From Longispora albida DSM 44784 (GTDB lineage Bacteria > Actinomycetota > Actinomycetes > Mycobacteriales > Micromonosporaceae), in the NCBI RefSeq assembly GCF_000379825.1, contig NZ_KB903825.1:666584-730583 (forward strand): DNA of 64,000 nt, written 5' to 3'. Made by a program: the position numbers and the translations under genes. Numbering within the stretch: the first letter of the stretch is position 1; the number at the start of each line of letters is the position of its first letter. The notes beneath the pieces are model-generated. The model saw only the letters and a list, made by a program, of their open reading frames with translations. It was not told the origin of the DNA and made no database searches. Of this stretch, positions 26,447-37,593 are shown piece after piece.

Positions 26447-27037
26447 ATGGCGGAGGACACCACCCCGGCACCGGCCCCCGTCGTCAGCGCCGAGGGGCTC
26501 GGGCTGAAGACCTCGCGCGGCTGGGTGTTCCGGGACATCTCCCTCGCGATCCACCCGGGCGAGCTGGTCGCCGTCACCGGGCATGCCGGATCTGGCCGGA
26601 GTTCGCTGCTCCTGGCCATCGCCGGGCGGTTCGTCACGAGCCAGGGGAAGCTGCACCTGCCGAAGAAGCCGCACCAGAACCTGGCCCTGGGCTACGTGCC
26701 CGGCGTGCACGAGCCAGAACCGGCCCTCACGGTCGCCGAGCACTTCGCCGAGCGCCGCCGCCTGCTGGGGCTGCGCAAGGTACCGATGACGAACAGGACG
26801 CTCGGCCGCGAGCTCGACCCGCTCGAACGGCACATGCTCTGCCTCGACCTCGCCCTGCTGGGCGGGCCGCGGCTCGTCGTCGTGGACGACGTCGACGCAG
26901 GCCTCACCCTCGATGAGCAGGCCGGGCTGTGGCACACCCTGCGCGCGGTCGCCGACCGGGGCACGGCCGTGGTGGCCGCCTGCCGGGAGGCGACCCCGGA
27001 GGTCCATCAGACGATCACCCTGGCCAAGGAGAACTAG
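26447..27037 (+). CDS. Degenerate ABC ATPase associated with YhgE/Pip protein
   Basis: This 196-residue protein is read from ATG 26447. Walker A is GHAGSGRSS, so the usual Lys is Arg. The signature LSGGQ is not visible; that stretch reads LGRELDPLERHMLCLDLALL. Walker B survives as LVVVDDVDAG. It is also slightly shorter than normal ATPases. The gene directly precedes the YhgE/Pip gene with 5 bases between them. ATPase-like partners of this atypical kind are common next to YhgE/Pip genes in actinobacteria. Real ATP hydrolysis is doubtful; a regulatory or structural role with the exporter is more likely. Confidence 0.75.
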   Translation: MAEDTTPAPAPVVSAEGLGLKTSRGWVFRDISLAIHPGELVAVTGHAGSGRSSLLLAIAGRFVTSQGKLHLPKKPHQNLALGYVPGVHEPEPALTVAEHFAERRRLLGLRKVPMTNRTLGRELDPLERHMLCLDLALLGGPRLVVVDDVDAGLTLDEQAGLWHTLRAVADRGTAVVAACREATPEVHQTITLAKEN

Positions 27038-27042
27038 TACCC

Positions 27043-29193
27043 ATGCTGACGCTGGCGAGGCTCGAACTCCGGCGGTTCCTCCGTGCCAGGCTGACCCGGG
27101 CGGCGCTGGCCGGGCTGACGCTGATCCCGCTGCTGTACGGCGCGCTGTACCTGTGGGCGTTCTGGGATCCGTACGACCAGATGAAGCACATCCCGGCCGC
27201 GATCGTGAACGAGGACCGCCCGGTCACCGTGGACGGGAAGAAGAAGGAAGCCGGCAAGGACCTCCAGCAGAAGCTGATCGACAAGGAGACCTTCGCCTGG
27301 CAGGTCACCGGGCGCGAGGCCGCGCTGAAGGGGCTGGACAGCGGCAGGTACCACATCGTGCTGGTCGTCCCTGAGAACTTCTCCGCCTCGGTGAGCTCGC
27401 CGTCCGTCAAGGACAAGGACCCCTATCGCGGGCAGCTCCAGGTCCTCACCAACGACTCGAACAACTACCTTTCCGGTGTACTGGCCCGCTCGGCCTTCAC
27501 CGAGATCCGCGCCCAGGCGAACAGCGGGGCCGCGAAGGAGTACTTCGACCGGATCTTCGTCTCCTTCGCCGACGTGAAGTCCGCGCTGGGCAAGGCGGCG
27601 AACGGCGCGAACGAGCTCAACGGCGGGATCGGTACGGCCACCGACGGCGCGGGCAAGCTCAAGAACGGCTCCGGCGACCTGAAGAACGGCACGGGCGAGC
27701 TGTCCGGCGGTCTCGGTACCGCGCACGCGAAGGCCCAGGAACTCAACAACGGCCTGATCACGATCAAGACGGGCTCCGGCCAGCTGGAGGACGCCTCGGC
27801 CCGGCTCGCCGCGGGTACTCGGCTGCTCGCCACCAAGCTCTCCGGCGCGGCTGACCAGGTCGAGCCGTATCTGCAGTACGCCGACGAGGTCGCTGCGGCC
27901 GCCACCGCCATCGCCGACGGCACCGACCTGGCCATCAAGGGCATGGACGCGCTGCCCGGCCTGGTGAACACGTCCGTGCAGCAGGCGGAACAGGTCCACG
28001 CCGGCCTGGTGAAGCTCGGCGAGAGCCAGCCGGCCCTCAAGAGCGAGCCGCTCTACATCTCCGCGCTCGACGCCTCGTCGAAGAGTGTCGAGGCCGCCCG
28101 CGCGGTACGAGAGAAAGTGAACGCCAATCCGGGGGCCTTCGCCGAGCTGAAGGCCCAGATGCAGCAGGTCTCGGCCAAGGCGCGTGCCCTGGCAGCCAAG
28201 GCTCCGAAGCTTCCCGGCGAGGTGGCCAAGGCCCGCACCGACGCCAACGCGCTCGCCGAGGGCGCGGAGAAGGTCGCGGCCGGCGCGAAGAACCTGCACT
28301 CCGGGATCGGCAAGGCGCAGTCGGGCATGGACGCCCTGACCGGCGGCCTGTACCGGCTGTCGACCGGCGCGCGGCAGATCGACTCGGGCATGCTCCAGCT
28401 CGACTCCGGGCTGTCCGACCTGTCCGGCGGCCTGGTGAAGCTGCACGACGGCTCGGCTGAGCTGGCCACCAAGCTCGGCCAGGGCGAGGCGGAGATCCCC
28501 GGCTACGACGCAGACCAGCGCGCCCAGCGCAGCACCGTCATGGGCGACCCGATCGACGTGCAGCGGCAGGCCAAGAACGCTGCCGCGACCTACGGCGTCG
28601 GCTTCTCCCCGTACTTCATCGCCCTCGCGCTGTGGGTGGGCGCCATGCTGACCTACATGCTCCTGCGGCCGGTGAACCCCCGGCACCTGGCCTCCGGCGC
28701 TCCCGCCTGGCGGGTCGCTCTCGCCGGGTGGCTGCCAGGGCTGGCCGTCGGGATCATCCAGGCGGCAGTGCTGCTCGCCGTCCTGCATTTCGCGCTAGGA
28801 CTTGACCTGGTACGCCCGTGGGCAGCCATCGGCGTCCTCGGGCTGACCGTGGCGGCGTTCACCGCCCTGCTCCAGCTGATCGGCGCGAAGTTCGGGGCGG
28901 CCGGCCGGGTCCTCGCCCTCATGCTGCTCATGGTCCAGCTGACGTCCTCCGCCGGTACCTACCCGATCGAGACGTCGCCGGCCTTCCTGCGCGCGCTGCA
29001 CCCGTACATGCCGATGACGTACGTCATCCGGGCGCTCCGGCACCTGATCACCGGCGGGGCCACCGGCCCGGTATGGCAGGCTGTGGCTGTGCTCGCGGGG
29101 GTCACCGCCGGTGCCGTGGGCCTGACGGTCCTGGTGCTCCGGAAGTCCCGGCGGCTCACGCCCAGCAAGCTGAACCCCGACCTCCAGATGTGA
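27043..29193 (+). CDS. YhgE/Pip-domain membrane protein
   Basis: This 716-residue protein has one N-terminal membrane segment (about 20-42), a large extracellular region and five or six C-terminal membrane segments from about residue 527. The extracellular region contains recurrent heptad-like GAxxLxxGxxxLxxG repeats (about 190-260 and 425-480), the coiled-coil Pip pattern. The first domain shows IPAAIVNEDRPV. The layout matches YhgE/Pip and MmpL-like accessory exporters, related to phage-infection protein Pip. It probably exports lipids, peptides or virulence-like factors; the substrate is unknown. It lies between its ATPase-like partner and the TetR gene. Confidence 0.85.
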   Translation: MLTLARLELRRFLRARLTRAALAGLTLIPLLYGALYLWAFWDPYDQMKHIPAAIVNEDRPVTVDGKKKEAGKDLQQKLIDKETFAWQVTGREAALKGLDSGRYHIVLVVPENFSASVSSPSVKDKDPYRGQLQVLTNDSNNYLSGVLARSAFTEIRAQANSGAAKEYFDRIFVSFADVKSALGKAANGANELNGGIGTATDGAGKLKNGSGDLKNGTGELSGGLGTAHAKAQELNNGLITIKTGSGQLEDASARLAAGTRLLATKLSGAADQVEPYLQYADEVAAAATAIADGTDLAIKGMDALPGLVNTSVQQAEQVHAGLVKLGESQPALKSEPLYISALDASSKSVEAARAVREKVNANPGAFAELKAQMQQVSAKARALAAKAPKLPGEVAKARTDANALAEGAEKVAAGAKNLHSGIGKAQSGMDALTGGLYRLSTGARQIDSGMLQLDSGLSDLSGGLVKLHDGSAELATKLGQGEAEIPGYDADQRAQRSTVMGDPIDVQRQAKNAAATYGVGFSPYFIALALWVGAMLTYMLLRPVNPRHLASGAPAWRVALAGWLPGLAVGIIQAAVLLAVLHFALGLDLVRPWAAIGVLGLTVAAFTALLQLIGAKFGAAGRVLALMLLMVQLTSSAGTYPIETSPAFLRALHPYMPMTYVIRALRHLITGGATGPVWQAVAVLAGVTAGAVGLTVLVLRKSRRLTPSKLNPDLQM

Positions 29194-29201
29194 GATTGAT
29201 C

Positions 29202-29783
29202 ATGGGCCGACGGGAGACCACCCGGCAGAAGCTCTTCGGCGCGGCGATCACCCTGATCGCCGAGCGCGGCTACTCCGCGACCACGGTGGACGACATCGCC
29301 GCCGCCGCCGGGGTGGCCAAGGGCACTGTGTACTACAACTTCGGCTCCAAGCCGGAGCTGTTCGCCGAGCTGCTCCGGCACGGGATCGGCCTGCTGATCA
29401 GCGAGCTGCGGACCGCGGCCACCGGCCAGACCGGCTTCGACGGGGTGCACGCTGTGGCCACGGCACAGCTCCAGTTCATCCAGCGGTACCAGGACTTCGC
29501 GCAGCTGCTGATGGCGGAGATGTGGCGTACCAACCGGGACTGGCAGCCGATCCTCAGCGAGCTGCGCGGCGAGGCCGTCACCGCGATCGCGGAGGTCATC
29601 CAGCGCGGGGTCGACAGTGGAGAGTTCGACAAGCGGGTCGACGTGCGCTTCGCGGCCTCCGCGCTCTTCGGCGTGGTCCTCGCCGTGGCCCTCGACTGGC
29701 TGGTCTACTCGCCGGAACGGTCCCTCGCCGACGTCCGCGAATCGCTCATGCTGATCGTCGACGCGCGGCTGCGCCAGCCGTAG
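29202..29783 (+). CDS. TetR-family regulator of the YhgE operon
   Basis: This 193-residue protein has an N-terminal helix-turn-helix, ALITLIAERGYSATTVDDIAAAAGVAKGTVYYNF-like in layout (residues about 12-48). The C-terminal ligand domain has QFIQRYQDFAQLLMAEMWR and a final hydrophobic helix. It starts at ATG 29202, 8 bases after the YhgE stop, so it is the third gene of the operon. The inverted repeat at 26416-26429 is the obvious candidate operator. Confidence 0.88.
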   Translation: MGRRETTRQKLFGAAITLIAERGYSATTVDDIAAAAGVAKGTVYYNFGSKPELFAELLRHGIGLLISELRTAATGQTGFDGVHAVATAQLQFIQRYQDFAQLLMAEMWRTNRDWQPILSELRGEAVTAIAEVIQRGVDSGEFDKRVDVRFAASALFGVVLAVALDWLVYSPERSLADVRESLMLIVDARLRQP

Positions 29784-29872
29784 CGTTTCCGGCTCCTTAA
29801 GCGGTAGTACCCTACCCAGCCGTAAGGGGTACGGTGGTTGGAACGTCTTACCGCGTTCGCGAGGAGCCCCTG

Positions 29873-31324
29873 ATGACCGAAGACCGTCCCGCCGAGGGCG
29901 AGCGCCCGCACGACCCGCACTTCCCGGAGAAGTTCCTGGAGTTCATGCGGGGCGGCTGGGCGGACTCACCGCTGGACGTGCTGACCCTTCCCCAGTCGGT
30001 GAACTACGCGCGGCGCCGCGACCAGCTGTCCGCGGCCTTCCCCGGTGAGAACCTGGTCATCCCCACCGGCGGCGAGAAGACCCGGGCCAACGACACCACG
30101 TACCCGTTCCGGCCCGGCACGGACTTCTTCTGGCTGACCGGCGAGCACGACCCGGAGTCGGTGCTGATCCTGCGGGCCACGGCCAGCGGCCACGAGTCCG
30201 TGCTGTACGTGCGCCCCCGCTCCCCGAAGGACACCGACGCCTTCTTCCGCAACGCGATGCACGGCGAGCTGTGGGTCGGCCGCCGCCACACCCTCGCCGA
30301 GAAGACCGCGGAACTGGGCGTCGAGACCGCCGACCTGTCCGGCCTCGAAGCGGCCCTCGCCGACCTGGCACCCGGCAGGACCCGCGTCCTGCGGACCTTC
30401 GACGAGGCCGTCGACAAGGCGATCCTTCCGGTCGGCGACGGCTCGCGTGACACCGAGCTGGCGAAGGTCCTCAGCGAGCTGCGGCTGCCGAAGGACGAGT
30501 GGGAGATCGCCCAGCTCCAGGACGCCTGCGACATCACCGTCCGCGGCTTCGAGGACGTGGCCCGGATCCTCCCGGCCGACCGTTCCGTCTCCGAGCGGCT
30601 GCTGGAGGGCATCTTCGCCCTGCGCGCCCGGCACGACGGCAACGACCTCGGCTACGGCTCGATCGTGGGCAACGGCCCGCACGCGACGATCCTGCACTGG
30701 ACGCGCAACAACGGCCAGACCAACCCCGGCGACCTGATCCTGATGGACATGGGCGCGGAGAACCACAACCTCTACACCGCCGACGTGACCCGCACCCTGC
30801 CGGTCAACGGCCGGTTCAGCCCGCTCCAGCGCCAGGTCTACGACGTGGTGTACGCCTCGCAGCAGGCCGGCATCGACGTCATCAAGCCGGGCGTGGAGTG
30901 GACCGAGATCAAGAACACCTGCAACCGGGTGCTCGCCGAGGGCCTGTACGACCTGGGTGTCCTGCCGGGCACGGTGGAGGAGGCCCTCGACCCCGAGGCG
31001 CAGTACTTCCGCCGGTGGACCCTGCACGGCTTCGGCCACATGCTCGGCCTCGACGTGCACGACTGCGCGAACGCCAGCAAGGAGAACTACCACGAGGGCA
31101 AGCTGGACACCGGCTACGTCCTCACCGTCGAGCCCGGCCTGTACTTCCAGGCCGAGGACGAGCTGGTCCCGGCCGAGCTGCGCGGGGTCGGCATCCGGAT
31201 CGAGGACGACATCCTCGTCACCGACTCCGGTTCCGTGAACCTGTCCGGCGGCCTCCCCCGCACCTCCGCCGAGGTAGAGACCTGGCTCGGCGAGCAGCGC
31301 GAAGCCGGCCCCCGCCTGCCTTAG
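29873..31324 (+). CDS. pepP: M24B-family aminopeptidase P (Xaa-Pro aminopeptidase)
   Basis: This 483-residue protein has an N-terminal creatinase-like domain (QSVNYARRRDQLSAAFPGENLVI, then FRPGTDFFWLTGE). The C-terminal pita-bread metallopeptidase domain has its five metal ligands visible: D in LMDMGAE, D in TADVTRT, H in GFGHMLGLDVHD, E in TVEPGLYF and E in RIEDD. It removes N-terminal residues preceding proline. I start at ATG 29873, after GAGGAG, since the upstream codons lack similarity. It may contribute to proline or hydroxyproline peptide use, but it is not in the hydroxyproline operon. The stop lies directly before a palindromic element. Confidence 0.9.
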   Translation: MTEDRPAEGERPHDPHFPEKFLEFMRGGWADSPLDVLTLPQSVNYARRRDQLSAAFPGENLVIPTGGEKTRANDTTYPFRPGTDFFWLTGEHDPESVLILRATASGHESVLYVRPRSPKDTDAFFRNAMHGELWVGRRHTLAEKTAELGVETADLSGLEAALADLAPGRTRVLRTFDEAVDKAILPVGDGSRDTELAKVLSELRLPKDEWEIAQLQDACDITVRGFEDVARILPADRSVSERLLEGIFALRARHDGNDLGYGSIVGNGPHATILHWTRNNGQTNPGDLILMDMGAENHNLYTADVTRTLPVNGRFSPLQRQVYDVVYASQQAGIDVIKPGVEWTEIKNTCNRVLAEGLYDLGVLPGTVEEALDPEAQYFRRWTLHGFGHMLGLDVHDCANASKENYHEGKLDTGYVLTVEPGLYFQAEDELVPAELRGVGIRIEDDILVTDSGSVNLSGGLPRTSAEVETWLGEQREAGPRLP

Positions 31325-31325
31325 A

Positions 31326-31453
31326 TTGTGCCGGCCCGCTGAGCGAAAATCTGAGCTGCGCGAAACAAAAGCCCGTGTACAACCAGTACACGGGCTTTCG
31401 TTTATGCGATCAGATTTCCGCTCAGCGGGCCACCGCGCCTTAGATCAAGATCA
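31326..31453. repeat. Palindromic hairpin element, copy 1
   Basis: This 128-bp element folds back on itself. Outer arms GGCCCGCTGAGCG and CGCTCAGCGGGCC, then AATCTGA/TCAGATT, then GAAAC/GTTT-type sequence, then AAAGCCCGTGTAC and its complement, enclose a short loop AACCA near 31381. The central GC-rich stem followed by T's would act as a two-way terminator. It begins two bases after the stop of the aminopeptidase gene. An inverted, about 90% identical copy lies at 32052-32178, and the YidB-family gene sits between the two. Confidence 0.85.
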
Positions 31454-31523
31454 AAAGCGAAGGTCAAGAGCACTTCCGTGGTTACTCCGCCAAATGCGGC
31501 AATGCGGTGAAAAACTTCTGGGT

Positions 31524-32048
31524 ATGGACATCCAGCAGATGCTCAAGAACCCGATGACCCAGGCGATCATCGCGGCCCTGATCAGCAAGTTCATCGGCAG
31601 CAAGCTCGGCGGGGCCGCCCAGCCCCAGGCGGCCGGGAACGGCGCCTCGCCGGGCGGGATCGACCTCGGCGGCATTCTCGGCGGGATCCTCGGCGGCGGA
31701 GGCCAGGGCGGCGGAGGAGGCATCGACCTGGGCAAGATCCTGGGCGGGGTACTCGGCGGTGGCGGCGGGAAGAACCTGGTCGGCCAGCTCACCCAGGGCG
31801 GGCTCGGCGACCAGCTCCAGTCGTGGATCGGCACCGGGGCCAACCAGCCGGCCACGCCGCAGCAGTTCGCCGAGGCGATCGGGCCGGACACCATCAACGA
31901 GATCGCGGCGGAGACGGGCGCGACACCCGAGCAGGTGAGCGAGACGATCAGCCAGGTCGTTCCCGAGATCGTCAACGAGTCGAGCCCCAACGGCCAGCTC
32001 GACCCAGCCGCGCTCCAGACCACCCTCAGCAAGTTCCTAGGCTCTTGA
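31524..32048 (+). CDS. YidB-family (DUF937) protein
   Basis: This 174-residue protein starts at ATG 31524. The N-terminus MDIQQMLKNPMTQAIIAALISKF is followed by two Gly-rich spacers with GGILGGILGGGG. The conserved YidB-like part is GLGDQLQSWIGTGANQPATPQQFAEAIGPDTI and ATPEQVSETISQVVPEIVN. YidB and DUF937 proteins are small, widespread and of unknown function. There is no signal peptide. The gene is boxed in by two inverted copies of a palindromic element; its stop codon nearly touches the second one. It is probably transcribed alone. Confidence 0.78.
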   Translation: MDIQQMLKNPMTQAIIAALISKFIGSKLGGAAQPQAAGNGASPGGIDLGGILGGILGGGGQGGGGGIDLGKILGGVLGGGGGKNLVGQLTQGGLGDQLQSWIGTGANQPATPQQFAEAIGPDTINEIAAETGATPEQVSETISQVVPEIVNESSPNGQLDPAALQTTLSKFLGS

Positions 32049-32051
32049 TCT

Positions 32052-32178
32052 TGACCTTGATCTAAGGCGAGGTGGCCCGCTGAGCGGAAATCTGACAAGC
32101 GAAACGAAAGCCCGTGTACTGGTTTACACGGGCTTTTGTTTCGCGCAGCTCAGATTTGCGCTCAGCGGGTCGGCACAA
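32052..32178. repeat. Palindromic hairpin element, copy 2 (inverted)
   Basis: The reverse complement of this 127-bp stretch aligns end to end with 31326-31453, with roughly a dozen differences. Both share the AACCAG central loop, the TTAGATCAAGRTCA inner border and the TTGTGCC outer border. Because each copy is itself a palindrome, orientation was judged from the unpaired bases. The right part overlaps the 3' end of the YczE-like gene and supplies its TGA stop at 32162-32164. Confidence 0.85.
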
Positions 32179-32752
32179 CCGTGAGGCGGGGGAGGAAGAA
32201 CTGGACCAGGGGGCCGATCGTCAGGGCGTACAGGGCTGTGCCAAGGCCCAGTGTGCCGCCGAGCAGGAAGCCGCTGGTGACGACCGCGATCTCGATCAGC
32301 GTGCGGACGAGGCGGATCGACTTGCCCGTGCGGGCGGCGATGCTGGTCATCAGGCCGTCGCGCGGGCCGGGGCCGAGCCGGGCGCCGATGTAGAGGCCGC
32401 CGGCGAGCCCGTTGAGGACGACGCCGGTGACGAGGAACGCGACGCGTACGGGGAGCAGGTCCGGGGTCGGCAGGAGTTCCAGGGTCGACTGGGCCACGAA
32501 GCCGATCACGAGCACGTTGCTGATCGTGCCGATCCCCGGCTTCTGGCGGAGCGGGATCCACAGCAGCAGGACGAGCGCGCCGACCCCCATGACCACCCAG
32601 CCGAGGGCCAGCCCGGTCTGCTTCGCCACGCCCTGGTGGAACACGTCCCAGGGCATCGAGCCGAGCTTGGCCTCGATCATGAGGGCCATGCTGATCCCGT
32701 AGACGGTCAGGCCGGCGTACAGCTGGAGGAGCCTCTTGCTCAGGTGCGTCAT
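32162..32752 (-). CDS. YczE/YitT-family membrane protein
   Basis: This 196-residue protein has about five membrane segments and the family motifs YGISMALMIEAKLGSMPWDVFHQG, ARLGPGPRDGLM and VRTLIEIAVV. YczE-type proteins are inner-membrane proteins of unknown transport role; in Bacillus YczE affects surfactin production. I start it at ATG 32752, where the family similarity begins; no ribosome binding site is visible, so it may be leaderless (TAAGAC lies 9 bases upstream). It is divergent from the MocR-family gene at 32784, the usual yczE/yczR arrangement. Confidence 0.8.
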   Translation of the reverse strand: MTHLSKRLLQLYAGLTVYGISMALMIEAKLGSMPWDVFHQGVAKQTGLALGWVVMGVGALVLLLWIPLRQKPGIGTISNVLVIGFVAQSTLELLPTPDLLPVRVAFLVTGVVLNGLAGGLYIGARLGPGPRDGLMTSIAARTGKSIRLVRTLIEIAVVTSGFLLGGTLGLGTALYALTIGPLVQFFLPRLTVVPTR

Positions 32753-32783
32753 GCATGCCAGTCTTAAGGCCAATCCCCCGGAC

Positions 32784-34247
32784 ATGAAGAGCCAATTCAC
32801 GGAGAGTGGCCCCTTGACCAGGCTGATCGGCGCCGCACAGCTCGCCCGCCTGCTCGGTACGTGGCGGGACAACCAGGCTGACTACCTGGCTCTGGCCTCC
32901 GCCGTGCACCGGCTGATCGTGGACGGCAGGCTCCAGCCCGGTATCCGGCTGCCCGCCGAGCGGGAGGCCGCATTGGCCCTCGGTGCGAGCCGGACGACCG
33001 TGACGGCCGCGTACGGGAGGCTGCGCGACAGCGGGTTCCTGGTGTCGCGGCGCGGGGCCGGAAGCTGGACGGCGCTCCCCGAGGGGCACCAGGTGGCGAC
33101 CAGCGGGCTGTGGACGCCCGACGACACCTCCGACGTGCTCGACCTGGGGTGCGCGGCGATGCCGGCCCCGGTGGAGCTGCTGGAGGCCGCCCGGGAGGCC
33201 GTGGAGGAGCTGCCTGCCCACGCCGGGCGGTCCGGGTACACGCCGATCGGGCTGGAGGCGTTGCGGGGGGCGCTCGCCGCCCGGTACACGGAAAGGGGTC
33301 TGCCCACCACCCCGGGCCAGATCCTGATCTGTGGCGGCGCGCAGCAGGCCTTCGATCTGTGCCTCAGGCTGCTGCTCTCGCCGGGTGAGCAGGCGCTGGT
33401 CGAGGCCCCGACCTACGCGAACGCCCTGGTGGCGCTCACCGCGAACCGGGCGAGGGTCGCCGCCTACGGCCTGACCCCCACCGGCTGGGATCCGGAGGCG
33501 ATCGGCTCGGCGCTGCGCCAGGGGCGGCCACGCATCGGCTACCTGATCCCCGACTTCCACAACCCGACCGGGCACCTGATGCCCGCTGACCTGCGCGAGC
33601 AGCTCGCCGTCGCGGCGCACCAGGCCGGCACCGACCTGATCGTGGACGAGACGTTCGCCGAGCTGCCGATCGAGGACCAGGTCATGCCACCGCCTCTCGC
33701 GGCCTTCGACCGGCACGCCCGGGTGCTGACGATCGGCGGGCTGAGCAAGTCCCACTGGGGCGGCCTGCGGGTCGGCTGGATCCGGGCCGCAGGTCCGGTG
33801 ATCCAGCGCCTCGCGGCCCTGCGCACCGGGCTCGACATGGGCTCACCGGTCCTGGAGCAGCTGACGGCCGTCCACCTGCTCGAACGCGACCTGCTGCCCG
33901 CCCGGCGCGCGATCCTGCGCAGCCGGCGGGACGCCCTGGTGGGGGCGCTGCGGGAGACCTTCCCCGACTGGCGGTTCCCGGTGCCGGCCGGCGGCATGTC
34001 GCTCTGGGTCGAGCTCGACGCGCCGGTCAGCACCGCGCTGGCCCGTGCGGCCGAGGCCTACCGGGTCCGGGTCGCGGCCGGCCCGCGCTTCGGGCTGGAC
34101 GGGCTGATGGAGCGCTTCATCCGGGTGCCGTTCACGCTGCCGGAGGAGTCCCTCCAGGAGGTCGTCCGGCGGCTGGCGCTGTCCAGGGCAGATGTCGAAC
34201 GGGGCATCGCTGGCCCCGGCCGCGCCCCGCTCGACATCGTGGCCTGA
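32784..34247 (+). CDS. MocR/PdxR-family regulator (GntR helix-turn-helix fused to aminotransferase), YczR-like
   Basis: This 487-residue protein has an N-terminal GntR-type winged helix (YLALASAVHRLIVDGRLQPG, then LPAEREAALALGASRTTVTAAYGRL, residues about 32-85). A class I aminotransferase-like domain follows, with the PLP-binding Lys322 in GGLSKSHWGG. MocR proteins use PLP as effector and usually regulate a divergent neighbour. Here that neighbour is the YczE-type gene 31 bases away, matching the YczR subgroup. The intergenic space is so short that operator and promoter must overlap both starts. Confidence 0.88.
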   Translation: MKSQFTESGPLTRLIGAAQLARLLGTWRDNQADYLALASAVHRLIVDGRLQPGIRLPAEREAALALGASRTTVTAAYGRLRDSGFLVSRRGAGSWTALPEGHQVATSGLWTPDDTSDVLDLGCAAMPAPVELLEAAREAVEELPAHAGRSGYTPIGLEALRGALAARYTERGLPTTPGQILICGGAQQAFDLCLRLLLSPGEQALVEAPTYANALVALTANRARVAAYGLTPTGWDPEAIGSALRQGRPRIGYLIPDFHNPTGHLMPADLREQLAVAAHQAGTDLIVDETFAELPIEDQVMPPPLAAFDRHARVLTIGGLSKSHWGGLRVGWIRAAGPVIQRLAALRTGLDMGSPVLEQLTAVHLLERDLLPARRAILRSRRDALVGALRETFPDWRFPVPAGGMSLWVELDAPVSTALARAAEAYRVRVAAGPRFGLDGLMERFIRVPFTLPEESLQEVVRRLALSRADVERGIAGPGRAPLDIVA

Positions 34248-34616
34248 TCAGGAAGCCGCGACGAACTCGATCCGGTTGCCGTGGCAGTCGAACGAGTGGA
34301 ACCGGCGGTTGCCCGTCTCGCTGGCGTCCGCCCAGACCACCTCGTAGCCCGCCCCGGCCAGGCGCCCCGCGAGCCCGTCGAGGTCTGACCAGGTGAAGGC
34401 CGGGTGTGCCTTGCGGGCCGGGCGGAAGTCCGCCTCGACGCCGATGTGGAGGACGGCGTTGCCCGGGTCGGCCGGGAAGGCGAACCACGCGCCGCCCCGA
34501 GCGGCCAGCGCCGGGGGCTTGGGAATCTCGACCATGCCGAGCAGGCCGCCGAAGTACTCCCGAAGCGCCTCCTCCGATCCGGCGGGGCAGGCAATCTGTA
34601 CGTGATGGAGAGTCAT
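34248..34616 (-). CDS. Glyoxalase/VOC-superfamily protein
   Basis: This 122-residue single-domain VOC protein reads TLHHVQIACPAGSEEALREYFGGLLGM, with His at position 4 or 5 as a possible metal ligand. Later parts are AHPAFTWSDLDGLAGRLAGAGYEV and FHSFDCHGNRIEFV, with the late His and Glu typical of the fold. It may be a small dioxygenase, a resistance protein or a lactoylglutathione-lyase relative; the substrate cannot be read. Its stop adjoins the stop of the MocR gene (convergent). Confidence 0.78.
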   Translation of the reverse strand: MTLHHVQIACPAGSEEALREYFGGLLGMVEIPKPPALAARGGAWFAFPADPGNAVLHIGVEADFRPARKAHPAFTWSDLDGLAGRLAGAGYEVVWADASETGNRRFHSFDCHGNRIEFVAAS

Positions 34617-34636
34617 GCGCCCATCCTGAACCGGAC

Positions 34637-34667
34637 TTGCGCGAATAGCAAGACGGACGTACGGTTT
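34637..34667 (+). promoter_or_regulatory. Aconitase promoter with AcnR-type operator over the -10
   Basis: A plausible promoter has -35 TTGCGC (34637-34642), a 17-base spacer and -10 TACGGT (34660-34665). The 18 bases 34650-34667, AAGACGGACGTACGGTTT, match 15 of 18 bases of the perfect palindrome at 44568-44585 in front of the AcnR-like gene. A repressor bound here would block the -10 box. Confidence 0.6.
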
Positions 34668-34689
34668 TCAATGACGAGACAGTGAACGG

Positions 34690-34703
34690 TTAGGTATGCC
34701 TAA
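34690..34703. promoter_or_regulatory. Iron-box-like inverted repeat upstream of aconitase
   Basis: TTAGGTATGCCTAA has perfect TTAGG/CCTAA arms with a 4-base centre. It matches 12 of the first 14 bases of the IdeR/DtxR consensus (TTAGGTTAGCCTAA and then CCTAA), but lacks the third half-site. It lies downstream of the predicted start of transcription. Aconitase is an iron-sulphur enzyme and iron control is known in other actinobacteria, so an iron-dependent repressor site is reasonable but unproven. Confidence 0.35.
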
Positions 34704-34765
34704 GCCAGTGCGGGCCTGCCTGGTGCGGGAGACTGCACGAAGATCCCATGACTGAGGAGTACGAC

Positions 34766-37519
<2,754 letters not shown>

Positions 37520-37530
37520 CACAGGTACGC

Positions 37531-37570
37531 GTGTATGGCCCTTCCATCGGTTGGTGGAAGGGCCTTACAC
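37531..37570. terminator. Hairpin terminator after aconitase
   Basis: GTGTA-T-GGCCCTTCCA (37531-37546) pairs with TGGAAGGGCC-T-TACAC (37555-37570) around an 8-base loop, giving about 15 pairs with one mismatch. There is no U tract, which is common for actinobacterial terminators. Confidence 0.65.
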
Positions 37571-37593
37571 GTGGGCCACGGAGCATGATGAAA

